This document shows positions 6,950 to 12,271 of a DNA stretch of 12,271 bases, in pieces. Made by a program: the position numbers and the translations under genes. Every line of letters starts with the position of its first letter. Positions within the stretch are counted from its first letter, which is position 1. Under the pieces are notes generated by a model, which was not told where the DNA came from, did no database searches, and saw nothing but the letters and a program-made list of their open reading frames with translations. Source of the DNA: Clostridiaceae bacterium (GTDB taxonomy: Bacteria > Bacillota > Clostridia > Saccharofermentanales > UBA5734); contig JAAYFZ010000105.1 in the NCBI GenBank assembly GCA_012727965.1, forward strand, positions 1 to 12,271, in the 5' to 3' direction.

Positions 6950-8065
6950 ATGCGTATAGAAGATGCCAAACTGGTAAACCTCTCTCGAAGATCTGTTAAG
7001 CTGCGGCGAATCGCTCTGGCTATAATTGTAGCGCTGATAATTATGCAGCTAGCCGGATGTGGCGATAAAGAACCTCGTCGCTATTCCACAAGCTTCCTGG
7101 GAGCCTTCGATACTGCTATAACATTGATTGGCTACAGTGACTCCCAACGAGATTTTGATAAATACGCAGAGCTGGCAGAAGACAGATTCCTGGAGCTGCA
7201 TCAGATATTCGATCGTTACAATGCCTACGAGGGTGTTAATAATATCTACACACTGAATCACAGTGGAAGTGAGCGACCTGTAAAAGTGTCTGCCGATTTG
7301 ATCGATATGCTCGAACAATCAGTTATCTGGCAGAAAGAATCTGCTGGTGCTGTCAACATCGCCTTGGGCTCTGTTCTGGAGATCTGGCATGATTATCGGG
7401 CAGAGGCCTTGGCGGACCCTTCATCAGCAAGAATACCCGACCGTGAAGTTCTCGAAGCTGCCGCAGAGCATACTTCAATCGATGACCTGATCATCGACAA
7501 GGATGCAGGTACGGTTTATCTGGCAGATCCTGATCTGAAGCTTGATCTCGGTGCGGTGGCAAAAGGATATGCCACCGAAATTGTCACAAGAGAACTGCGA
7601 GAAGCCGGATGGGATTCATTTATTATCAGCAGCGGCGGCAATGTGCGGACAACAGCAGCGCCGCCGGTCGGCGAACGCAAGACTTGGAATATCGGTATAC
7701 AAGACCCTGAAGCCGCTCTTGAAGGCCTGGACGATGAGCTGTTATTTACGTTGCAGCTAATTGAGAAATCAGTAGTTACCAGTGGCGATTATCAGCGTTA
7801 TTATCTGTATGAAGGACGTCGCTATCATCATATAGTTGATCCATCCACACTTGAACCAGCCTCGACTTTTGCCAGTGTGACAGTGGTAACTGAGGACTCC
7901 GGACTTGCGGACTTCCTCTCGACTACCTTGTTTATTATGCCTTACGAAGAGGGCCTGGCCTACATTCAACTGCTTGGAGACGTTGAAGCGGCCTGGGTGT
8001 TTACCGATGGAACGATCGAGATGACAGATGGTCTGCGAGATATGATCATTGACAGGGAGGGTTGA
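6950..8065 (+). CDS. fmnB: ApbE-family FAD:protein FMN transferase lipoprotein (FmnB role)
   Basis: The 371-residue protein begins with a basic N-region, a hydrophobic helix (21-32) and lipobox LAGC with C37, so it is predicted to be anchored outside the cell. The mature part carries the ApbE signatures: SFLGAFDTAITLIGY near the start, DLGAVAKGYA (199-208), ISSGGN, the SGDYQRYY segment, YHHIVDP (H294, D297) and LADFLSTT (D321, T325), which supply FAD and magnesium contacts. ApbE enzymes transfer FMN from FAD onto Ser/Thr of target proteins. The lipoprotein encoded just upstream is the obvious substrate. An in-frame TAA at 6944-6946 fixes the start at ATG 6950 or later. No Shine-Dalgarno sequence is visible there (AAGGAG at 6890-6895 is too far), so translation may be weak. 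The stop codon is 6 bp before the next gene. Confidence 0.9.
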   Translation: MRIEDAKLVNLSRRSVKLRRIALAIIVALIIMQLAGCGDKEPRRYSTSFLGAFDTAITLIGYSDSQRDFDKYAELAEDRFLELHQIFDRYNAYEGVNNIYTLNHSGSERPVKVSADLIDMLEQSVIWQKESAGAVNIALGSVLEIWHDYRAEALADPSSARIPDREVLEAAAEHTSIDDLIIDKDAGTVYLADPDLKLDLGAVAKGYATEIVTRELREAGWDSFIISSGGNVRTTAAPPVGERKTWNIGIQDPEAALEGLDDELLFTLQLIEKSVVTSGDYQRYYLYEGRRYHHIVDPSTLEPASTFASVTVVTEDSGLADFLSTTLFIMPYEEGLAYIQLLGDVEAAWVFTDGTIEMTDGLRDMIIDREG

Positions 8066-8071
8066 TCAGAA

Positions 8072-8494
8072 GTGGAAAACACAAATCAGGAGCAAGTTAA
8101 TCTTGAAGAGAATAAGCAAACTGGCAAAAGTCTGAAATCATTTCAGCTGACAAAAGGCTGGCAGTGGCTGCTCTATATTGATTTCATTCTCCCGCTGCTC
8201 ATTTATCTGGCAGCGCTTCTGCCTTTGGGCGCAATGCGTGGACAGCTCGCCAGGATATTCCATAGTTATATGCTCTATATCCTATTCCCCTGGCCTGATT
8301 TCCAATCAATAACAGGAATCATTGCACCACTGCTGCATTTGTATTTTCTGATTAACGGTATTCGCAAGAAGCAGAAATCAGATGTAATCCTGGCAATAGT
8401 TTTCTACCTGATAATTGTGCTGATCTTCACGATCCAAATAGACGGCACAGCTATTAATTATTTCATTCTGCGTTTCCTAGATTTCGGTCTGTAG
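8072..8494 (+). CDS. Small multi-pass membrane protein of the EET operon
   Basis: I do not recognise the family. The 140-residue product has a polar Glu/Gln/Lys-rich cytoplasmic-looking tail (1-28), then hydrophobic segments near 30-53, 65-75 (short), 80-97 and 103-123, and aromatic-rich turns such as YILFPWPDF. It has no cysteines or other obvious cofactor ligands apart from two histidines (H64, H89). The GTG start at 8072 has GGGAGG at 8055-8060, inside the end of fmnB, so it is co-transcribed with the flavin transferase. From memory the Listeria EET membrane component EetB is a Gx-transporter-like protein and EetA carries a NusG II domain. This protein resembles neither by eye. A role in handing electrons from quinol to the lipoprotein, or in assembling the system, is inferred only from position. 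Confidence 0.75.
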   Translation: MENTNQEQVNLEENKQTGKSLKSFQLTKGWQWLLYIDFILPLLIYLAALLPLGAMRGQLARIFHSYMLYILFPWPDFQSITGIIAPLLHLYFLINGIRKKQKSDVILAIVFYLIIVLIFTIQIDGTAINYFILRFLDFGL

Positions 8495-8507
8495 AAGTCA
8501 TAGGTTG

Positions 8508-9479
8508 TTAAAGTATCCGGTTAATCAACAGCTGCAGCAAGACTGATGCAACCAGAGAAGCTGCCATGACTGCGAAGTTTTGTACAGCCAGGACAAAAGT
8601 CTCCTGCTTGCTCTGATTGGCAAAAAACATTCTGATATTCTTCTCTACTGGTATGATCGACAAATAAAATGCAATGATCGGCCACGAGACAATGCCAAAT
8701 ACTATCAGAGGTATAACTGCGGCATAACCGCTATAATAGAGAACCCTGAAAACCAGAAGTGCTTTTCTTGTGCCGATATATGAAGGCAGCGTGTAGCGGC
8801 GATTGGCTATATCATCATCCAGATCACAAATATTATTGGCCAGCATAATATTGGCTATACCGGCAGCGGCCGGCCAGGTTATGAGAGCGATCCATATCAG
8901 CTCTTGCCAGGCGGCTGTAACTCCAAGCTGCTGCCATGAGAGAGACCAGTTTATCAGTTCACCAGCTGGCGCCTGAATGTAGATGGCGATGAAGGGTATC
9001 AGCAGACCCATAAACCCGCCTGAGAAGATCTCGCCAAATGGCGTACGCGATATCGGTACAGGTCCTGCTGAATAGAGCAGTCCTGCTCCCAGAGAAACCG
9101 CTCCCAGTAGAAGTACGAAATAATCAGTCATATAGACCAGCAGCAAGCCACCGGCAGCGGCAAGCAGCAGCAGGATCACGATCGTAATCACGACCTGGGC
9201 CTCTGTTAGCTGATCCCTGACGATGGCATTGTGCATTTCATAGCCGAACCCCTGTTTCTTGACAGCTTTTTTAAAATCCATATAGTTATTGACTGCGGTC
9301 GTCGCCATATCAATGCATAATAGCGAAAAAAACATTACAAGGAATTTCGGTAAACTGAAACTCTCATACCTTAGAAGTGCATAAAATGTACCTAGCAGCA
9401 GCGGCAGCATACTAGCCAATTTTGTCTGTATTTCAACCAATTTGAGAAAACTCTTAATATTCATTAATTTTATGGACAA
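8508..9479 (-). CDS. dmkA: UbiA-family prenyltransferase, MenA/DmkA-like
   Basis: The 323-residue protein has about eight to nine membrane helices and the two aspartate motifs of intramembrane prenyltransferases: NNYMDFKKA (N65 to D68) near the second helix, and CDLDDDIANRRYTLPSYIG, equivalent to the DxxxD-GKRTL motif of MenA. These bind magnesium and the prenyl diphosphate. The expected reaction joins 1,4-dihydroxy-2-naphthoate to a polyprenyl chain, giving demethylmenaquinone. The frame stays open to 9623, but I chose TTG 9479, which has an AGAAGGAGAAGG ribosome binding site. ATG 9464 is the next possibility. It is convergent with the 140-aa membrane protein gene (13 bp apart, no terminator seen). 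No dihydroxynaphthoate synthesis or quinone methylation genes are in the window. Ubiquinone- or heme-type substrates are less likely given the EET context. Confidence 0.88.
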   Translation of the reverse strand: MSIKLMNIKSFLKLVEIQTKLASMLPLLLGTFYALLRYESFSLPKFLVMFFSLLCIDMATTAVNNYMDFKKAVKKQGFGYEMHNAIVRDQLTEAQVVITIVILLLLAAAGGLLLVYMTDYFVLLLGAVSLGAGLLYSAGPVPISRTPFGEIFSGGFMGLLIPFIAIYIQAPAGELINWSLSWQQLGVTAAWQELIWIALITWPAAAGIANIMLANNICDLDDDIANRRYTLPSYIGTRKALLVFRVLYYSGYAAVIPLIVFGIVSWPIIAFYLSIIPVEKNIRMFFANQSKQETFVLAVQNFAVMAASLVASVLLQLLINRIL

Positions 9480-9487
9480 TGTTGTCC
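9474..9487. repeat. Palindrome overlapping the dmkA start codon
   Basis: GGACAA-TG-TTGTCC (plus strand) is a perfect 6-bp inverted repeat that contains the proposed TTG start codon (9477-9479) and abuts the ribosome binding site on the minus strand. In RNA it could form a small hairpin at the initiation site. In DNA it could be an operator. Confidence 0.5.
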
Positions 9488-9673
9488 TTCTCCTTCTGCT
9501 AAGTTTGTCAGATAACAGGCAATATTTTACCATAATATGCTCTTTTGCTCTATCACTGTTCACGCTCATAGACTTTTTTGCTATTATTAAATGACAAACC
9601 ATGTCAGCGAGACTTGCCGCCATGGCAGCATCAGTAAAACTGTCGGCACGATATTATGTACTGGAGGCCAATC

Positions 9674-10300
9674 ATGAGCGATAGCAATTTCTGTCATAAC
9701 TGCGGAAGACCACTGGAAGCAGGGGCCAGATTCTGTGAAGGTTGCGGGAGACCTGTTCAGCAGTCAAATACTGTTCCTGAACAGCCTGTATACTATGGTC
9801 AGCAAAAATATAATCAGCCTGGTGCTCAGACCCAGCCTATACCAGCAGGTTCTATACCTAAACGCAAAAAGAGTATAGGTGCTTCTATAGTAATTATTCT
9901 TATTGGTCTTGTTCTCATACTAATTGCAGTCAGGCTGCCTCTGCTAAGTGTTTTCGGCACAAAGACAGCCGGACAGGTTGTTGATATCGAAAAGGTTATT
10001 GACTCAAATACATCCAGTATGGATTATACATATCGTGTAAAATACGTTTTTACAGATGACGATGGAAAATCAATAGAATCAAGCTTCGAAATCCCAAAAG
10101 CTTATGATTTCAGCCAAGTACCTCGAGAAGGGACTGTGATTTCAATTCAGTATCTGCCAGCTTGGTCTAAATTAAGTGTTCCGACAGATTACAACAATTC
10201 ACCGCTTGGCACCATCGTAATGATACTGCTTGGAATAGGCCTGATCATTCTCGGCGCAACAGGAAAAGTCAGTTTATCAAGAACCAGATATCGCAGATGA
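9674..10300 (+). CDS. Zinc-ribbon membrane protein with DUF3592-like domain
   Basis: The 208-residue protein starts with a double-CxxC zinc ribbon (C7, C10, C21, C24), followed by a Pro/Gln-rich linker (about 28-62), a membrane helix (68-90), a beta-rich extracytoplasmic domain (about 95-172) and a second helix (177-197) ending in a basic tail. The two-helix arrangement around a YRVKYVFTDDDGK-type beta domain is that of DUF3592-like proteins, whose function is unknown. ATG 9674 is preferred over the in-frame ATG at 9656 because GGAGG (9663-9667) precedes it at good spacing. It is divergent from dmkA across about 190 bp that hold no promoter I can assign with confidence. Nothing in the sequence ties it biochemically to EET. 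Confidence 0.75.
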   Translation: MSDSNFCHNCGRPLEAGARFCEGCGRPVQQSNTVPEQPVYYGQQKYNQPGAQTQPIPAGSIPKRKKSIGASIVIILIGLVLILIAVRLPLLSVFGTKTAGQVVDIEKVIDSNTSSMDYTYRVKYVFTDDDGKSIESSFEIPKAYDFSQVPREGTVISIQYLPAWSKLSVPTDYNNSPLGTIVMILLGIGLIILGATGKVSLSRTRYRR

Positions 10301-10302
10301 TG

Positions 10303-10345
10303 TGTGACCAAGGTCACTTCCAGCCTGTTTCTAATGTGTTTTAAT
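10303..10345 (+). promoter_or_regulatory. Candidate Crp-dependent promoter for the permease pair (site C plus -10)
   Basis: TGTGACCAAGGTCACT (10303-10318) contains the perfect inverted repeat GTGACC-AA-GGTCAC and is also close to the classical TGTGA-N6-TCACA Crp site. It matches site A at 13 of 16 positions. Its centre (10310.5) is 29.5 bp before the first base of TTTAAT (10340-10345), giving a start near 10352 and a -41.5 position, the same geometry as upstream of ndh2. Confidence 0.6.
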
Positions 10346-10382
10346 TGATCAGCAAGTTACTATATAGTGAGGAGAAACAGGT

Positions 10383-10865
10383 ATGGTTTTCAATATCGTA
10401 TTATACGGATTAGCAGGTTCCCTGCTGGCTGTATCATTGGCAAAAGACAAGAAAAAATCTAAGATGGCTTTGAAGAAGGCCTGGAAAGCTTTTGAAAATA
10501 TTTTGCCGCAGTTTTTGGCTATTCTGCTGCTTATTGGTCTGATGCTGGCAGTTTTGACACCACAGGCGATCAGCTCTGTCATCGGACATGAATCCGGCTG
10601 GGCAGGTATGCTTCTGGCTGCAGGCATCGGCTCTGTTACACTGATTCCCGGTTTCGTAGCCTTCCCTCTGGCTGCGGCGCTTTTGTCAAATGGTGCCGGA
10701 ATCGCTCAGATCGCTGTTTTTATATCTACTCTTATGATGGTGGGTGTTGTGACGCTGCCGGTCGAAATGAAGTATTTCGGCAAGAGAGCTGCTTTAACGC
10801 GCAATGCTTTGGCACTAGTTATGGCCACAGTGGTCGCTCTTATTATGGGGGTGATACTTAGATGA
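10383..10865 (+). CDS. Half-size permease, COG0701/DUF318 type, first subunit
   Basis: The 160-residue membrane protein has about four to five helices (near 2-19, 42-60, 74-100, 107-126 and 142-159). Its central motif GSVTLIPGFVAFPLAAALL is the conserved core of the COG0701 (YraQ/ArsP-like) permease superfamily. Full-length members carry this core twice. Here the two halves are separate genes, this one and the next, and probably assemble as a heterodimer. The substrate is unknown. Some relatives export methylated arsenicals, but there is no Cys in this protein and no ars gene nearby, so arsenic is not supported. ATG 10383 has GAGGAG at 10369-10374. The gene lies directly downstream of the Crp-like site C promoter. 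Confidence 0.8.
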   Translation: MVFNIVLYGLAGSLLAVSLAKDKKKSKMALKKAWKAFENILPQFLAILLLIGLMLAVLTPQAISSVIGHESGWAGMLLAAGIGSVTLIPGFVAFPLAAALLSNGAGIAQIAVFISTLMMVGVVTLPVEMKYFGKRAALTRNALALVMATVVALIMGVILR

Positions 10866-11494
10866 AACAGGATAATTCAAACTCTCTAGAGCAAAACAAA
10901 CCATCCAGGCAAATTGATTCGGCCAAACCGCCCATGCCGGGAGCTGGCAAGAAAAAACAATCGCTTCTGCGCCGCTATGCTATGTTTCTTATACTAGCAG
11001 TAGTCTATGTCATCGTAATGATCGCAGCACCTGATATTGGAGTAAAAGCAATCGGCCTGACCTGGGATAATATTTTGGAGATGCTTCTTATTCTACCGCC
11101 TGTATTCGTCCTTCTGGGCTTGCTTGATGTTTGGGTACCGCGTGAAGTAATGATCCGTTTGACAGGCCCTGGCTCAGGACTAAAGGGTATTATCATCGCA
11201 TTGATGCTGGGTTCTTTGGCAGCTGGTCCTCTTTATGCGGCCTTCCCTGTAGCCGGCATCATGCTGAAGAAGGGCACCAAGATCTCAAATATCATGATTT
11301 TCGTTGGTGCCTGGTCAACTACCAAAATACCTCTTCTGCTCTTCGAAGCCAGTTCACTCGGCAGCAGCTTTATGCTTCTGCGTTTTGCCCTTAATATACC
11401 GGTTATCTTCCTGATGGCCTGGCTGGTGGAAAAATCGTTGTCAGCTGAGGATATCAAGGCGGTGTATAAACAGGCTGAAGCTGAAGTTAGCTGA
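10862..11494 (+). CDS. Half-size permease, COG0701/DUF318 type, second subunit
   Basis: The 210-residue protein has a hydrophilic, Lys/Pro-rich N-terminal tail (1-38), a first helix at 40-56, and helices near 72-90, 107-134, 143-162 and 171-190. The motif SLAAGPLYAAFPVAGIML (118-135) is the counterpart of the GxxxLIPGFVAFPLA core in the preceding subunit, showing that the two are halves of one transporter type. The ATG overlaps the TGA of the upstream gene (ATGA at 10862-10865), so translation is coupled and the two products should be made in equal amounts. The long tail is absent from the first subunit and may bind a partner or stabilise the complex. The substrate is unknown. Confidence 0.8.
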   Translation: MKQDNSNSLEQNKPSRQIDSAKPPMPGAGKKKQSLLRRYAMFLILAVVYVIVMIAAPDIGVKAIGLTWDNILEMLLILPPVFVLLGLLDVWVPREVMIRLTGPGSGLKGIIIALMLGSLAAGPLYAAFPVAGIMLKKGTKISNIMIFVGAWSTTKIPLLLFEASSLGSSFMLLRFALNIPVIFLMAWLVEKSLSAEDIKAVYKQAEAEVS

Positions 11495-11534
11495 TTATCC
11501 ACCTCATAAGCATCCAATAAAATATCTTTACAAA

Positions 11535-11564
11535 AAACCCTCGGAAGCATTCTTCCGAGGGTTT
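11535..11564. terminator. Strong bidirectional intrinsic terminator
   Basis: AAACCCTCGGAAG (11535-11547) and CTTCCGAGGGTTT (11552-11564) form a perfect 13-bp stem with loop CATT. Read on the minus strand it is followed by a run of six T (complement of 11532-11537), ending the coiled-coil gene. Read on the plus strand it has TTTACATTT after it and would end the permease operon. Confidence 0.9.
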
Positions 11565-11590
11565 ACATTTACTTATCGCTTTTTGTCAAA

Positions 11591-12184
11591 TCAGATAAAA
11601 AACTTGAACAGTACCAGAATCGCAACAATGATTACTGCATAACCAAGTGTTAACCAACGGTTAAGTGCTATGCGGCGACGCAGCTTCCTGCTGGTGTTTT
11701 CCAACTGTTCACTGTACGCTCTCAGCTGAGAATTAAGCTGCTCTGAGCTCTCTTTGAGCTGTTGAGACATTGAAGCTAAGATCTGCTCGGTTGAACTATT
11801 GCTTAACTCACGTTGTTTCTCAAGCAGCTTATCTGTGTTCTCTGTCTCGGCTGTCAGCATGCTCTTCTCAATTGCCTGCAGTCGCTCTAAGTATTCACTT
11901 CTCTCATCAAACTGACGGCTGCTTGCAGTCTGTAATTGAGCTAGATTGTCACCAAGCGATGATAATACAGTATTTTGTTGCTGTCTATTTTCCTCTGAAC
12001 TGATTTTCGCGGACAATTGAGCCTGTTCCTGTTGCCTCTGCAGCTGCTCTGCTGCATCGATCAACTGTTGAAACTGCTCTCTTGTCTCTTCCTTGAGCTC
12101 GCCAACCTCGGTCAGAGCTTTTACCCATTGAACGCCATTTTCAAGTTCGACTACGGCGCGCTTAAGCTGATTCATATCTGACAT
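11591..12184 (-). CDS. Coiled-coil protein with C-terminal membrane anchor
   Basis: The 197-residue protein is unrecognised by family. Residues 5 to about 170 are almost entirely helical, Glu/Gln/Ser/Leu-rich heptad sequence with essentially no Pro or Gly after residue 30, as in an extended coiled coil. A basic patch RKLRRR (166-171) precedes one hydrophobic helix (177-197) that ends the protein, so it is tail-anchored with the coiled coil in the cytoplasm. There are no cysteines. ATG 12184 has GAGG seven bases upstream, and a second ATG three codons later is possible. The gene is convergent with the permease operon and ends at the shared terminator. A scaffold or membrane-organising role is a guess. 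Confidence 0.7.
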   Translation of the reverse strand: MSDMNQLKRAVVELENGVQWVKALTEVGELKEETREQFQQLIDAAEQLQRQQEQAQLSAKISSEENRQQQNTVLSSLGDNLAQLQTASSRQFDERSEYLERLQAIEKSMLTAETENTDKLLEKQRELSNSSTEQILASMSQQLKESSEQLNSQLRAYSEQLENTSRKLRRRIALNRWLTLGYAVIIVAILVLFKFFI

Positions 12185-12219
12185 TTTGCTACCTCACATG
12201 CTGATTCAGCTGATATATC

Positions 12220-12233
12220 TGCCGATTTCGGCA
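12220..12233. promoter_or_regulatory. Palindrome upstream of the coiled-coil gene
   Basis: TGCCGA-TT-TCGGCA is a perfect 6-bp inverted repeat 36 bp upstream of the ATG at 12184. On the minus strand it sits just before a TATATC (-10-like, complement of 12212-12217) and after AT-rich sequence, so it lies between the presumptive -35 and -10, a typical repressor operator position. Confidence 0.4.
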
Positions 12234-12271
12234 AAATTAATCACAAATATAAACTCACAATAGCAATCAAG

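Noticed and set aside
7876..7891. TGTGACAGTGGTAACT, 13 of 16 matches to site A, inside the ApbE-like gene
   Set aside because: It lies within conserved coding sequence far from any gene start and lacks the symmetrical ACC-GGT core, so a chance match driven by the protein sequence is more likely.
9480..9623. N-terminal extension of the UbiA-type protein by 48 residues
   Set aside because: The added residues are polar and basic, unlike the family N-terminus, the upstream ATG has no ribosome binding site, and the TTG at 9479 has an excellent one.
10383..11494. Methylarsenical exporter (ArsP) call for the permease pair
   Set aside because: The two proteins are half-size, contain no cysteines, and there is no arsenic regulator or reductase nearby, so the specific substrate is not supported.

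Overview
The window looks like a chromosomal segment of an anaerobic or facultative Bacillota, probably Clostridia-like. The pointers are moderate GC by eye, strong AGGAGG-type ribosome binding sites, several TTG/GTG starts, lipoprotein signal peptides and demethylmenaquinone-type redox genes. No genus can be named from the sequence alone. There are no rRNA or tRNA genes, CRISPR arrays, transposases or phage genes.

Layout. On the minus strand at the left edge lie the start of a Nudix hydrolase (running off the window) and a DsrE-like small protein. They are followed by an unrecognised helical plus-strand protein, a minus-strand NapH-type membrane ferredoxin, and a divergent Crp/Fnr-family regulator. 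The core (3146-9479) is a flavin-based extracellular electron transfer (EET) locus of the kind described in Listeria. It comprises a type II NADH dehydrogenase fused to a membrane domain (Ndh2), a polyprenyl diphosphate synthase (DmkB role), a PplA-like FMN-binding lipoprotein, an ApbE/FmnB-like flavin transferase lipoprotein, a small unrecognised multi-pass membrane protein, and, on the opposite strand, a UbiA/MenA-type prenyltransferase (DmkA role). Then come a zinc-ribbon/DUF3592-like membrane protein, two overlapping half-size permeases of the COG0701 type, a strong bidirectional terminator, and a minus-strand coiled-coil protein with a C-terminal membrane anchor.

Inferred working model: Ndh2 passes electrons from NADH into a dedicated (demethyl)menaquinone pool made by the DmkA- and DmkB-type enzymes. 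The quinol is oxidised at the outer face of the membrane, and electrons leave through the lipoprotein that the ApbE-type enzyme flavinylates. EetA (NusG domain II) and EetB (Gx transporter) of the Listeria locus are not seen here, and the 140-aa membrane protein sits where an alternative partner could be.

The main regulatory observation is a 16-bp palindromic motif close to TGTrACCATGGTmACT. It occurs in three intergenic regions: between napH-like and crp-like, upstream of ndh2, and upstream of the split permease. In the last two its centre lies exactly 29.5 bp before a plausible -10 box, which is class II (-41.5) Crp/Fnr geometry. This suggests that the local Crp-family protein controls the EET operon, the permease pair and itself.
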